Shown here: positions 25,890-35,106 of the stretch, piece after piece
How the letters are laid out: each line of letters starts with the position of its first letter
How positions within the stretch are numbered: the stretch's first letter is position 1
Source of the DNA: Actinomycetaceae bacterium
Lineage (GTDB): Bacteria > Actinomycetota > Actinomycetes > Actinomycetales > Actinomycetaceae
Assembly (NCBI GenBank): GCA_012516575.1
Contig: JAAYWS010000105.1
Coordinates: forward strand, 1 to 64,000
DNA: 64,000 bases
Direction: 5' to 3'
Position numbers and translations under genes: made by a program
Notes under the pieces: model-generated
What the model saw: only the letters and a program-made list of their open reading frames with translations
Told to the model about the DNA's origin: nothing
Database searches by the model: none

Positions 25890-27260
25890 TTAGTTGTGAA
25901 GTGGCTTGCCGGCAAGAGCCAGGATTGCTTCGCCGATAGCTTCGTTTTGAGTGGGGTGTGCATGGATGTAAGAGTCGAAGTCTTCTGGGAAGGCTTCCCA
26001 AGAGACCATGAGCTGGCCTTCTCCAACCTGTTCGCCCATACGTGCGCCAATAGCGTGGAAACCGACAATCGGCCCGTCCTTTTCGCGAACAAGCTTAACG
26101 AAGCCGGCAGTGCCAAGCATCTGCGACTTGCCGTTACCAGCAAGGTTGAACGAGGCGGTTTCTACATTTTCCTTGCCGTACTTTGCAACGGCCTTTTCTT
26201 CAGACAGGCCAACCGAGGAAATCTCAGGATCGCAGAAGGTGACCTTGGGAATGAGGTTGTCATCGATAGGCTTCGGATTGAGTCCGGCAATTTCTTCGGC
26301 TACGAACATGCCGTGGAGGAAACCACGGTGGGCGAGCTGCGGACCAGGAACAATATCGCCAACTGCGTAGATATTGCCCACGCCAGTGTGCAAGCGCTCG
26401 TTCGTAATAACGAAGTCCCGATCAAGGGTAATGCCTTGCTGCTCGTATCCGAGATTCTGAGTGGCCGGACCGCGACCAATCGCGATCAGGAGCATTTCGG
26501 CGTCGTACGTCTTGCCGTCCTGGGTGTAAACCCGTACACCGTTGGCGTGCTCTTCGACCCGATCAAACATCGTCTTGGTCTTAAAATTAATCTTGCGGCG
26601 CCGGAACTGACGCTCAAGCATCTTCGAAATCGCGCTATCCTCGGCAGGAACGAGGCGATCAAGGCCCTCAATAATAGTGACATCCGCTCCAAAAGACGCC
26701 CAGACCGAAGCAAATTCAACGCCGATGACGCCGCCACCAAGGACAATCACCGAGTTTGGAACGTGGTTCAATTCCAAAGCCTGCTCGGAAGTAACAACGC
26801 GATCCGTGATCTGCTGTCCGAGGGTCTTCGAGTATGAGCCCGAAGCCAGCACAATATTCTTGCCCTTCAGACGCTGACCATTAACTTCGACCGTGTCTTG
26901 TGCAACGAGACGGCCCCAACCGTTGTATGTTGTTACCCCGCGAGATGCAACGAGACCGGTCAGGCCCTTAAACATCTTGGTAATAACGTCATTCTTGTAG
27001 GCGTTAAGCGTGTTCATGTCGATGCCTTCGAACGAACCGCGAACACCAATCTTTGCGCTTTCACGCATTTCGTCAGCAACTTCTGCTGCATGCAAAAGTG
27101 CCTTGGTAGGGATACAGCCGCGATGCAGACACGTACCTCCAACCTTGTCGCCTTCGACTAGCGCAACGCTAAGTCCAAGTTGTGCGGAACGTAGCGCAGT
27201 GGCGTAACCGCCCGAACCTGCACCGAGAATAACTACATCGTACTCCTGAGTGTCTGACAC
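25890..27260 (-). CDS. lpdA: dihydrolipoyl dehydrogenase (E3)
   Basis: 456 residues from a GTG at 27260, chosen because AGGGAG lies 6 bases upstream and the protein then begins two residues before the usual family start. E3 reoxidises dihydrolipoamide on E2 and reduces NAD. FAD-binding GAGSGGYATA is at 13-22. The redox pair C44/C49 is in GGTCLHRGCIPTKA. The NAD motif GGGVIGVEFASVWASFG and the C-terminal catalytic HAHPTQNEAIGE are intact. It forms an operon with the E2 gene. Confidence 0.93.
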   Translation of the reverse strand: MSDTQEYDVVILGAGSGGYATALRSAQLGLSVALVEGDKVGGTCLHRGCIPTKALLHAAEVADEMRESAKIGVRGSFEGIDMNTLNAYKNDVITKMFKGLTGLVASRGVTTYNGWGRLVAQDTVEVNGQRLKGKNIVLASGSYSKTLGQQITDRVVTSEQALELNHVPNSVIVLGGGVIGVEFASVWASFGADVTIIEGLDRLVPAEDSAISKMLERQFRRRKINFKTKTMFDRVEEHANGVRVYTQDGKTYDAEMLLIAIGRGPATQNLGYEQQGITLDRDFVITNERLHTGVGNIYAVGDIVPGPQLAHRGFLHGMFVAEEIAGLNPKPIDDNLIPKVTFCDPEISSVGLSEEKAVAKYGKENVETASFNLAGNGKSQMLGTAGFVKLVREKDGPIVGFHAIGARMGEQVGEGQLMVSWEAFPEDFDSYIHAHPTQNEAIGEAILALAGKPLHN

Positions 27261-27403
27261 TGACCTCTCCCTTGAAGCTAGTTCGTAGAGTTCTGGACTG
27301 TTTCCAGTCTCATTGAATAATTCTTCCACTTTCCGTTTTTAAATGCTTGTTATACCAAGAAAATATTACGCGCATAACGGAATAGTGGCACATAGCATGA
27401 GAA

Positions 27404-27454
27404 GAACTGGGAATTTGCCAACGCCCAGTAAGGAGAGCGGCAAATTCCCAGTTC
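27404..27454 (-). terminator. hairpin terminator of pepA
   Basis: The 16-base arms 27404-27419 and 27439-27454 are perfectly complementary. It lies about 40 bases past the pepA stop and upstream of lpdA. Confidence 0.75.
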
Positions 27455-27494
27455 ATCATATTGCTGTGCTTACGTTCTGATGCGGTTCCAGTCT

Positions 27495-28919
27495 TTAACG
27501 TTCGACGTAGTTGACCAAAGTTCGGAGCATGACGCCGGTGGCTTCCTTCGGTGTGTAGCCGTAGGGAGCTTCACGGTTGAACGAGGGCCCAGCAATATCG
27601 ATATGACCCCACGGGGTGTCGCCGACGAACTCTTTGAGGAACAAACCGGCAACCAGCATGCCGCCGTAACGCGAGCCCGAATTTTGCATATCAGCAACAG
27701 TAGAATCAAGGCTCTTGCGTAGTTCCGCAGGTAACGGCATTGCCCACGCCGGTTCACCAGCCGTATCAGCGGCCGTAACAATACCGTCACGTACCTGTGC
27801 AGTTCCCATGACGCCGGTGGTTCGGTTGCCTAGCGCCACCATTTGCGCGCCGGTGAGGGTCGCAATATCAATAACCTCATCGGGGTTTTCGGACGTAGCC
27901 ATCAACAGGCCGTCGGCGAGGACTAGGCGGCCTTCGGCGTCGGTATTATTAATCTCCACCGAGGTGCCATTGCGGTAAACGATAACGTCATCAGGGCGTC
28001 CTGCCGTGGATGAGACCATGTTTTCTGCCATGCACAACCAGCCCACAACCCGACGCGGCACTTCCAGTTTCGCTGCCGCAATGAGCGTATTGAGCACCGT
28101 TGCGGCACCGGCCATATCTGATTTCATTTCGGTAATGAATTGCGAGGGCTTAAGGGAATAGCCGCCGGTGTCGAAAGTAATTCCTTTACCCACAAGAGCG
28201 GTGAAACCCGAAGCATTCGCAGGGTTCCACTCAAGACGCACCAAACGCGGGGGAGTAGCTGAACCTGCTCCTACATGGAGCAGCCCGACCAGATTCTCTT
28301 CTGCCAGTTCCTTTTCAGTAAAGACCTTGACCGATAGGCCAGCAGCAGTAGCTTCCTGTTCAGCAAGCTCAGCAAAAGTGACCGGGTTCAGATCCTTCGG
28401 TGAGGTGTTAACCAAATCGCGGGTGCGATTAACCGCTGCCGCAATAGCCTGCGACCGGGCCGAAACCGTGTCTTCAAGCGCAGACACAACGGTTACCGAC
28501 GCTACGGGAGCTTTCTTTGGCTTCTTGTACTCATTAAAGGAATACGCGCCGAGTAGCACGCCCTCACATAGTGCGGCGAGTTCGGCGTCGGTCGAATGCT
28601 CAATAGCCAACGTAAGCTCAGCAAGACCGGCTCCTGCCCGAGCGGCAACGCCTGCCGCAGCGCGAAGTGCATCGAGATTACTGGGGTCTTCAACGCCGAC
28701 CGCAATCACACGCTTTGTTGGATCGTTCGGATTGACTAATGTGGTAGCTGAATCAGCGCCCGCAGAAGCATCCAGCGTCTTTAACGCCTGCTCAACCGCG
28801 GCAACAAATTCTTGGTTATCAATACCAGTAACAACGCTAACGGCGTCGTCTTTCTTGGTTACGCCCACTGCAAGATTGCAGGCGAGGTCAAAATCAGAAG
28901 AAATATTTAATTGAGTCAT
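27495..28919 (-). CDS. pepA: leucyl aminopeptidase, M17 family
   Basis: 474 residues from the ATG at 28919. The cytosolic metallo-aminopeptidase trims N-terminal residues from peptides. The signature NNTDAEGRLVLADGL is complete, and VGKGITFDTGGYSLKPS, KSDMAGAATVL and the TLTGA segment supply metal and substrate residues. The start was chosen because TATGAT lies 7 bases upstream, matching a leaderless transcript, and the ORF extension to 28940 adds nothing conserved. The DUF3043 gene ends 28 bases upstream on the same strand. Confidence 0.92.
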   Translation of the reverse strand: MTQLNISSDFDLACNLAVGVTKKDDAVSVVTGIDNQEFVAAVEQALKTLDASAGADSATTLVNPNDPTKRVIAVGVEDPSNLDALRAAAGVAARAGAGLAELTLAIEHSTDAELAALCEGVLLGAYSFNEYKKPKKAPVASVTVVSALEDTVSARSQAIAAAVNRTRDLVNTSPKDLNPVTFAELAEQEATAAGLSVKVFTEKELAEENLVGLLHVGAGSATPPRLVRLEWNPANASGFTALVGKGITFDTGGYSLKPSQFITEMKSDMAGAATVLNTLIAAAKLEVPRRVVGWLCMAENMVSSTAGRPDDVIVYRNGTSVEINNTDAEGRLVLADGLLMATSENPDEVIDIATLTGAQMVALGNRTTGVMGTAQVRDGIVTAADTAGEPAWAMPLPAELRKSLDSTVADMQNSGSRYGGMLVAGLFLKEFVGDTPWGHIDIAGPSFNREAPYGYTPKEATGVMLRTLVNYVER

Positions 28920-28926
28920 GCCCACC

Positions 28927-28932
28927 ATCATA
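28927..28932 (-). promoter_or_regulatory. -10 element for leaderless pepA
   Basis: TATGAT, close to the consensus TATAAT, ends 7 bases before the pepA ATG. No clear -35 was seen. Confidence 0.5.
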
Positions 28933-28947
28933 GCGGGCATAGCTCAT

Positions 28948-29652
28948 TTACTTCTTTCCTGCCCTGTTTGCTTTTTTCGCTTCACGCGCAGCTTTAACAT
29001 CTTCTTTGGATGATCCTTCAGGGTATTCGCCGCGCTTGACCATCGGCCGGGGAAGACGCCAATTTGGCAGGTAGACACACCGGGCAAAGAGCTGCCAGCC
29101 CAGCCAGCGCGGGTAATTATCTTCGCCAAAACGATGCTTCACCAGTAGCTTCGTCCGCTGTACAACGAGGATCGCTTGAAGGGTCATAAGACCGAAAGCT
29201 GTGTAGATCGTCACCGTTGCCCAGTACGCGAATTGCGGATACTTAGTAGCCATAAAAAGAACTGGCAGCATCAGGAGTGCGACCGGCATGAACCATTGAG
29301 AAAACGGAGCTGATGAGTCAACATAATCGCGTGCCCAACGCCGGACTTTTCCACGATACTGGGCGGGCATATGCTTTTCGTCGCCTGTGCGCAAGGCATG
29401 CTGCTGAAGCTTATAAATCTCGTTAGAACGTGCCCGACGCTCGGCATTCTGGGCTTTCTGCTCCTCTTTTGACAGTGAGGCATCACTGCTAATCAACGGA
29501 CGACGCCGAGCGCGTTCAGCTTCTTTGCGCGTGGGGGTAGGAGCACCCTTCGGTGGGGTATAACCCTTCGGCATTTGTGCCTGTGTCTTGCTATCAGCGG
29601 TGGAATCCGAAGTAGCCTGATTCGATTTTTTCTTTCCGAATAATCCGAACAC
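28948..29652 (-). CDS. DUF3043 family membrane protein
   Basis: 234 residues. A cytoplasmic N-terminus with a Pro/Lys/Arg-rich segment (PKGYTPPKGAPTPTRKEAERARRR) is followed by two helices at about 121-138 and 143-165 and a short basic tail (RFGEDNYPRWLGWQLF). This is the actinobacterial DUF3043 pattern (Rv2206-like). GTG start with AAAGG about 8 bases upstream. In M. tuberculosis the family member also lies beside the glycerate-kinase-like and ErpA genes, as it nearly does here. Function unknown. Confidence 0.85.
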   Translation of the reverse strand: MFGLFGKKKSNQATSDSTADSKTQAQMPKGYTPPKGAPTPTRKEAERARRRPLISSDASLSKEEQKAQNAERRARSNEIYKLQQHALRTGDEKHMPAQYRGKVRRWARDYVDSSAPFSQWFMPVALLMLPVLFMATKYPQFAYWATVTIYTAFGLMTLQAILVVQRTKLLVKHRFGEDNYPRWLGWQLFARCVYLPNWRLPRPMVKRGEYPEGSSKEDVKAAREAKKANRAGKK

Positions 29653-29758
29653 CTTATATCCTTTACCGGCTAGTAATCACTGGGTCATACTCTACCGTGT
29701 AAGGGAATAAAACATCTGGCTGTCTTGCATGGGCTCGAAAATACTCCGTTGCTCAGAG

Positions 29759-29764
29759 TATGGT
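29759..29764 (+). promoter_or_regulatory. -10 element for leaderless M20 peptidase gene
   Basis: TATGGT ends 7 bases before the ATG at 29772, and there is no ribosome site. Confidence 0.4.
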
Positions 29765-29771
29765 GTCCCTC

Positions 29772-31115
29772 ATGAGTACCGAGACGATTGCTGCCCGTGT
29801 TGACGCGGCTTTAGACCAACATATAGCCGACTTAAAAGAGTTTGTCGGTATTGAATCAGTATCAGCAGACGCCTTTGATCAGGCAACCTTGCAAGATTCG
29901 GCGCAGTGGGTGGCGCGCCAGGCAACGCGTCTTGGGCTGACCACCGAGATTATTGAACTGGAAACTAGTTCCGGACTAGTGGGCCGCCCGGCGGTGTTAG
30001 CACATCGTCCAGCAACTCCGGGTAAACCGACGGTGTTGCTTTATGCCCATCATGATGTGCAACCTCCGGGAGATGCGGCAGACTGGGATTCGCCGGCTTT
30101 CGCTGCCGAGGTGCGTAATGGGCGGCTTTATGGCCGTGGTAGTGCGGATGATAAGGCTGGGGTGCTCGTTCATTTGGGTGCAATCGCCGCGGCTGATCCG
30201 GGGGTTGGAATTCGGCTTTTTGTTGAGGGTGAAGAAGAAATCGGCTCGCCGACTTTTGTTGATTTCCTCAAGGTTTATCGTCAGCAACTGGCTGCGGATG
30301 TGATTATTGTGGCTGATTCGTCCAACTGGAAAGTGGGCATCCCATCGCTGACAACATCCTTGCGCGGGGTAGTGCGTTTGGATGTAACCGTGCGCGGGTT
30401 AGATCACGCTTTACATTCGGGAATGTTCGGTGGTCCGGCACTAGATGCGGTGGTGTTAGCGTCCCGGTTAATTGCTACTTTGCACGATGAACACGGCGAT
30501 GTAGCAGTGCCTGGTTTGCTGGGATACGACACAACCGAGGTTGATTATCCGGAGGATGAGCTTCGCCGGGATGCTGGAATTTTGGACGGTGTGAAGCTCG
30601 CAGGTTCGGGATCTTTCACGTCTCGACTGTGGACTAAACCTGCTATTTCGGTGATTGGCATGGACGTGACACCGGTTGATATGGCTTCGAATACGCTCAT
30701 ACCCGCGGTGAATATGGCGATTTCTTTGCGCGTGGCGCCGGGCCAGGATTCGGCACAAGCCGGAGATATTCTGGCGGCTTATTTACGTGCAAACGCGCCG
30801 TTGGGTGCGCAAGTGGATGTAGCGGTTTCGGAATCTGGTCCAGCTTTTGAAGCTGGTGAAGATACTCCAGCGGCGCAGATGTTTCGGGATGCTTTGGAAC
30901 AAGCGTGGGGCGTGGAACCCGTGGATATTGGCCAAGGTGGATCTATTCCTTTCATCGCGGATTTTGCTGAGCAATTCCCTGACGCGCAAATCTTGGTCAC
31001 TGGGATTGAAGATCCAGATACCCGGGCACATGGGGCTAACGAGTCTGTGCATTTGGGGGATTTCCGGAACGCGATTGTTGCCGAGGCGCTTTTCTTAACC
31101 GAACTAGGCAAATAA
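29772..31115 (+). CDS. M20 family metallopeptidase (dipeptidase-like)
   Basis: 447 residues from the ATG at 29772 (an ATG at 29760 overlaps the presumed -10). Family M20 zinc peptidases cut dipeptides or acyl-amino acids. LLYAHHDVQPPGD holds the first metal histidine and catalytic Asp, GRGSADDKAGV the bridging Asp, and VEGEEEIGSP the catalytic Glu. A dimerisation domain (about 190-340) interrupts the catalytic domain, and the last metal histidine is in DTRAHGANESVHL. The complete motif set suggests an active enzyme; the substrate is unknown. Confidence 0.87.
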   Translation: MSTETIAARVDAALDQHIADLKEFVGIESVSADAFDQATLQDSAQWVARQATRLGLTTEIIELETSSGLVGRPAVLAHRPATPGKPTVLLYAHHDVQPPGDAADWDSPAFAAEVRNGRLYGRGSADDKAGVLVHLGAIAAADPGVGIRLFVEGEEEIGSPTFVDFLKVYRQQLAADVIIVADSSNWKVGIPSLTTSLRGVVRLDVTVRGLDHALHSGMFGGPALDAVVLASRLIATLHDEHGDVAVPGLLGYDTTEVDYPEDELRRDAGILDGVKLAGSGSFTSRLWTKPAISVIGMDVTPVDMASNTLIPAVNMAISLRVAPGQDSAQAGDILAAYLRANAPLGAQVDVAVSESGPAFEAGEDTPAAQMFRDALEQAWGVEPVDIGQGGSIPFIADFAEQFPDAQILVTGIEDPDTRAHGANESVHLGDFRNAIVAEALFLTELGK

Positions 31116-31135
31116 TAACGCGCAAGTAGGACGAC

Positions 31136-32287
31136 GTGAAAATTGCGGTAGTTGCTCAAGCATTAGCTGGATGCGGTCCGGACGAAGTAGGCGCGATTTT
31201 TCAACGCGAATGGTTAGCGCGGCGCCCCCAGGATGATGTTGAGGTGCAGCTGGGTTCGGACGGAGTGCTTGTTGACGACGTCGGAACCGGATTGGATGTG
31301 GTGTTTCGTTCGAGATACCCAGATTCAGTGGAGATGGTTAGGGAGCGGCCCGAACGCGCCGTGCACTATGACGTTTCTGCGAAGGTCGGCATGATTGATC
31401 TGGCTTGCAATCGGACGTGGCCGCAGGTAGAGCAAGCGAATGAGATGGTTGGCGGGTGGGTGGACCATGCGGTTCCGCCTCATGGCAGTAGTGCTTATCT
31501 TGCTGAGGATATTCGAGAGCTTATAGAGCGGGGTGCTCGGCGGATTCACCTGCATTTACCGAGGCTTTTTGCCGATTCTGATCTTGGCTGGGGATTTTTG
31601 GCGGAGCTTTCGGGGATAGCGGTAGGTCAGCAGTCTACAGTTGACGACCTTCGTGCAGTGTTAAGCGCGGCCCGTCAACGCTTGTTAACGTGCCGAATTG
31701 ATGTGACGTATGCGGGGGATTTATCGCTTAGCGGGGTTAATGGGATGGCCCGGGCGTGGGCGAGTGCGGGAATGGATCCATTGCATGCGCAAGAAGCTGA
31801 AAAAGATATTGGCGCGTGGAGCGCACTGATGGTCAAAGCTAGCCAGAATGAAGAAAACACGTTACTGGCAAGACCGCAAGTTGACGTTCGCTCTGTTTAT
31901 ACCGGTGTTGGCGGAGGACTGGCGTATGTATTGGCGGTTTTAGGTGCGGGAATCTTTCATGTTGGTAGCTATATTCCGCATGCTTACTGGCCTGAAGGTG
32001 ATAGTGAGGCGGAGCTATTCGTTTATGTCACCGACACTATTGGTCTGGAAGTGCCTGCTGGTTTGAACGAAATGGTGGCCAGAGCGGAAGAATTGGCGGC
32101 TCCGGCGGTTTTGCTCACGCGCTATGATCAGGTGCGTCGAGGCGATGCGCGTCGGTTAGGACTAGATGGGCATTATCAGCTACTAAACCGCTTGGGAACT
32201 GCGGCCCAAGATAATAGTCCAATTAATATTCCACAGCAGTTGGCGCAAACTGTGCAAAAGCTTGCCCAAACGTGGGGTTGGGATTGA
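31136..32287 (+). CDS. divergent glycerate kinase family protein
   Basis: 383 residues from a GTG with AGGAC upstream. The overall layout, from MKIAVVAQALAGCGPDEVGAIFQ through RRIHLHLPRLFADSDLGWGFLAEL to YTGVGGGLAYVLAVLGA, follows the type 2 glycerate kinase (GarK) fold. However, the usual GGSATND phosphate segment is replaced by LPRLFADSD, so kinase activity is doubtful. Comparable divergent proteins sit beside erpA in other actinobacteria (Rv2205c-like). It starts 20 bases after the M20 peptidase stop. ErpA follows after 94 bases. Confidence 0.65.
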   Translation: MKIAVVAQALAGCGPDEVGAIFQREWLARRPQDDVEVQLGSDGVLVDDVGTGLDVVFRSRYPDSVEMVRERPERAVHYDVSAKVGMIDLACNRTWPQVEQANEMVGGWVDHAVPPHGSSAYLAEDIRELIERGARRIHLHLPRLFADSDLGWGFLAELSGIAVGQQSTVDDLRAVLSAARQRLLTCRIDVTYAGDLSLSGVNGMARAWASAGMDPLHAQEAEKDIGAWSALMVKASQNEENTLLARPQVDVRSVYTGVGGGLAYVLAVLGAGIFHVGSYIPHAYWPEGDSEAELFVYVTDTIGLEVPAGLNEMVARAEELAAPAVLLTRYDQVRRGDARRLGLDGHYQLLNRLGTAAQDNSPINIPQQLAQTVQKLAQTWGWD

Positions 32288-32381
32288 GACGAATACCAAC
32301 TTCGCTGTGAGCGTCACCATTGGTAGGTAATAGCCGAAACATATAGTCTTACTTCGTATTGATTATTATCTGGAGGTTCAT

Positions 32382-32723
32382 ATGACTCAGATCGCAACGC
32401 ATGGTGTTAAGCTCACCGATGTAGCTGCACAAAAGGTGAAGTCCTTGCTTGAGCAGGAAGGCCGTGACGATCTGCGGCTACGCGTAGCTGTTCAGCCCGG
32501 TGGATGTTCGGGGCTGATTTACCAGCTGTATTTCGACGAGCGGCTTCTTGATGGGGATGCTATCGCCGAATTCGAAGGCGTTGAAGTAGTTGTCGACAAG
32601 ATGTCGGTTCCTTACCTTGACGGTGCCTTAATCGATTTCGCTGATTCGATTGAACGTCAAGGATTTACGATTGACAATCCAAACGCGCAGGGCAGTTGTG
32701 CGTGTGGGGAGTCTTTCCACTGA
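32382..32723 (+). CDS. erpA: iron-sulfur cluster insertion protein, ErpA/HesB type
   Basis: 113 residues. A-type carrier that delivers Fe-S clusters to apoproteins. The three ligand cysteines are present: C42 in QPGGCSGLIYQ, and C106 and C108 in GSCACGESFH. GGAGG lies 5 bases before ATG. It is probably transcribed alone or with the FKBP lipoprotein gene 47 bases downstream. Confidence 0.92.
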   Translation: MTQIATHGVKLTDVAAQKVKSLLEQEGRDDLRLRVAVQPGGCSGLIYQLYFDERLLDGDAIAEFEGVEVVVDKMSVPYLDGALIDFADSIERQGFTIDNPNAQGSCACGESFH

Positions 32724-32770
32724 TAGGTATGCGGGTCGGTTCGGCCCGCACACTACTATAAGGAGATAGC

Positions 32771-33712
32771 GTGAAACGCCGATCGATTATCGCTGTGGGA
32801 TTAGCGGTGGTGCTTAGTCTGGGAGCTTGTGCTGGAGACGAAGATGCAGCTACAGAGCCGGAAACTGAAGAAACAACCGAGTCGGAAGAGCCAGGTACCG
32901 AAATGCCAACTGTCAAGCTCGATGGAGAAAACACGGTTCTTGTTTTTCCGGATTCGAATGCTCCCGAAGGCCTCCAAATAGAGGTTGTTGAGGAAGGCGA
33001 AGGCCGAATCGTAGAAGAAACCGATTTTGTGATCGCTCACTATGTCGGTCAAGTTTGGGGCAACGAGGTTCCCTTTGATTCTTCTTTTAGCCGCGGAGCA
33101 CCTACCGGATTTTCTCTACAACAGGTTATTCCCGGCTGGACACAGGGATTAAGCGGCCTTTCGGCCGGAAGTAAAGTGATCCTATCGATTCCGGCAGATC
33201 TCGGTTACGGACCCTCCGGGGGAATGCCCTCTGCGGGTATTGGTGAAGAAGATACTATCGCCTTCTATGTAGAAATCATCGACGCTTACGGGCTGGAACA
33301 GGCTGCTGACCCTAATGCCAGCGGCGAAGTAGACCCAGCCACGCTTCCCGTTGTGTATGAAGGAGCAATTGGCGAGCCGATTCTTTCCATCAGCGTACAA
33401 GAAGATCTCACTGAGCCGAGCGTTATCACCACGACCGTGATCGCACGCGGAACCGGTGAGGAACTTGCTCTCGACGGCAGCACTGCTTATGTCCAATATG
33501 CAATGTCGTTTTGGGATAATTCCGCTACCGAAATCACTTATGGTATATCCGGTCCTTTCCCAGCTGAAATGGGTATGGGCTCGCTCTTTGACGTGCTAGA
33601 GGGTATCCCAGTTGGGTCGCGGGTACTTATCGTTGTTCCTGGAAGCGATGATGGACAATCAGCTACTGCACCTCCGTTTGCGGTTGTCGTCGATATTCTA
33701 GGCGTGCACTGA
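32771..33712 (+). CDS. FKBP-type peptidyl-prolyl isomerase lipoprotein
   Basis: 313 residues. GTG start with AAGGAG 6 bases upstream. A lipoprotein signal ends in SLGAC with C20 lipidated, then an acidic Glu/Thr linker. The FKBP domain (about 60-180) shows VIAHYVGQVWGNEVPFDSSFSRG, QVIPGWTQGLSGLSAGSKVILSIP and LGYGPSGGMPSAGI. A second, degenerate FKBP-like domain (about 205-313) keeps VLEGIPVGSRVLIVVP but lacks several catalytic residues. It is likely to help fold exported proteins at the outer membrane face. Confidence 0.87.
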   Translation: MKRRSIIAVGLAVVLSLGACAGDEDAATEPETEETTESEEPGTEMPTVKLDGENTVLVFPDSNAPEGLQIEVVEEGEGRIVEETDFVIAHYVGQVWGNEVPFDSSFSRGAPTGFSLQQVIPGWTQGLSGLSAGSKVILSIPADLGYGPSGGMPSAGIGEEDTIAFYVEIIDAYGLEQAADPNASGEVDPATLPVVYEGAIGEPILSISVQEDLTEPSVITTTVIARGTGEELALDGSTAYVQYAMSFWDNSATEITYGISGPFPAEMGMGSLFDVLEGIPVGSRVLIVVPGSDDGQSATAPPFAVVVDILGVH

Positions 33713-33741
33713 TAGAACAAAGGTTGATGCACTGATAAGCT

Positions 33742-33777
33742 AAAGGTCTGGGCCGGAAATATCCGGCCCAGACCTTT
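33742..33777. terminator. bidirectional hairpin terminator
   Basis: The 16-base arms 33742-33757 and 33762-33777 are perfectly complementary, followed by TTAA. It lies between the convergent FKBP and sodA genes. Confidence 0.8.
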
Positions 33778-33815
33778 TAAGCACTTATGGCGTTGCGAAC
33801 GCCCGGCAAGAAACC

Positions 33816-34439
33816 TTAGCCAACGATTAGATCGTTGTACTTGTCCTTAGCCTTAGCCAAGCGTGCTGCAACGTCATCCCAGTTGACGACATTCCAAACA
33901 GCCTTGACGTAATCAGCCTTGACGTTGAGGTAATCAAGGTAGAAGGCGTGCTCCCACATGTCGAGCATGAAGACCGGGACGGTACCAACTGGAACATTGG
34001 ACTGCTGATCAAACAGCTGCAGTACGTTGAGCTTCTTGGTGAACGTGTCGTATGCGAGAACTGCCCAGCCCGAACCCTGAATGCCCATGGCTGCAGCAGT
34101 GAAATGCTTCTGGAAAGCGTCGAAGGAGCCGAAGGACTCGTTAATGGCCTGCGCGAGTTCACCTTCTGGTTCGCCACCACCGTTCGGGGAGAGATTCTTC
34201 CAGAACACCGAGTGGTTGGTGTGTCCACCGAGATTGAATGCCAGATCCTTCGAGAACTGGTTTACCTTTGACAGATCGCCGGCTTCGCGTGCAGCTGCGA
34301 GGTTATCCAGAGCGGCATTAGCGCCTGCTACGTATGCGGCGTGGTGCTTGGTGTGGTGAAGTTCCATAATCTGAGCCGAGATATGTGGCTCGAGTGCATC
34401 GTAAGCGTAATCGAGCTCGGGCAGAGTGTAGTGTGCCAT
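33816..34439 (-). CDS. sodA: superoxide dismutase, Mn/Fe family
   Basis: 207 residues. Converts superoxide to hydrogen peroxide and oxygen. The metal ligands are visible: the N-terminal MELHHTKHHAAYV, LGGHTNHSVFW, and DMWEHAFYLDY with Asp and His. GWAVLAYDTF and the Gln/His position beside the metal point to the Mn/Fe family, but metal choice cannot be read. AAGGGA lies 6 bases before ATG. Transcribed alone, with a terminator at 33742. Confidence 0.95.
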   Translation of the reverse strand: MAHYTLPELDYAYDALEPHISAQIMELHHTKHHAAYVAGANAALDNLAAAREAGDLSKVNQFSKDLAFNLGGHTNHSVFWKNLSPNGGGEPEGELAQAINESFGSFDAFQKHFTAAAMGIQGSGWAVLAYDTFTKKLNVLQLFDQQSNVPVGTVPVFMLDMWEHAFYLDYLNVKADYVKAVWNVVNWDDVAARLAKAKDKYNDLIVG

Positions 34440-34647
34440 GTGCTTTCCCTTCGTTGTAACGTTGGCGAAAAGTGAAAATTTCGCGTTTCATATACCATTA
34501 TTACTTAAAAGGACTAAAGTCTCGTTTTTATTCCCGAATATGCGCCGCGGGCGAAAATGTGTGATGGGTAACTGGCCGACTCATCATAGAATATTGAGCA
34601 ATAATCTCAATTGAATCGTCAGTTTTGAGAACTCAGCGTAGTATAAA

Positions 34648-34663
34648 GTAAGTATCGACTTAC
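34648..34663. promoter_or_regulatory. palindrome in the leader of the receiver-like gene
   Basis: GTAAGT-ATCG-ACTTAC is a perfect 6-base inverted repeat 17 bases before the ATG at 34681 and just after a TATAAA-like -10 (34642-34647). It looks like an operator covering the transcription start. Confidence 0.35.
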
Positions 34664-34680
34664 ATACGGAGGCAATCACT

Positions 34681-35106
34681 ATGACTACAGCGGTTGTGCA
34701 AGATAAGCTCAATGTCCTTGTTTATTCAGATAATCGCAATGTTCGCGATGCTGTTATGCGAGGTGTGGGTCGTAAAGTAGGAAAGAACGGTCCGGAAATT
34801 AGCTGGATGGAATCTGCTACTGGCGATGGTGCCATGCTGAAGGTTCGGGAAGCTTTTGATGCTGGCGAGAGGTACGAACTTCTGATTCTCGATGCCGAAA
34901 CGAAGAAGTTCGGCGGTATTGGGTTGGGCAAGATGGTTCGGGACGAAATCGATCCGGATGTTAAATTCATTATCTTGATCGCACGTCCGCAGGACGAGTG
35001 GCTTGCTCGCGTTGCTGAGCCGAACGCTGTTTTGCAGTATCCGGTTGATGGTCGTGCGCTGAGCGCTGCAGTTGAGCAGGTTCTCGCAGAAGCGGTTAGC
35101 GCATGA
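34681..35106 (+). CDS. receiver-domain-like protein upstream of trpD
   Basis: 141 residues. The fold follows a response-regulator receiver: NVLVYSDNRNVRDAV (first strand, acidic pocket), ELLILDAETKKFGGIGL (candidate phospho-acceptor Asp) and KFIILIARPQDEWLA. The conserved lysine of the last strand appears replaced (LQYPVDGRAL), so it may be a pseudo-receiver. No output domain follows. GGAGG lies 8 bases before ATG. Its stop overlaps the trpD start (ATGA), so both genes are coupled. Role unknown. Confidence 0.7.
   Translation: MTTAVVQDKLNVLVYSDNRNVRDAVMRGVGRKVGKNGPEISWMESATGDGAMLKVREAFDAGERYELLILDAETKKFGGIGLGKMVRDEIDPDVKFIILIARPQDEWLARVAEPNAVLQYPVDGRALSAAVEQVLAEAVSA

Noticed and set aside
24538..25893. 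451-residue open frame antisense to the E2 gene
   Set aside because: It mirrors the Ala/Pro/Glu-rich codons of sucB, has a Ser/Gly/Cys-rich composition, no ribosome site and no family resemblance.
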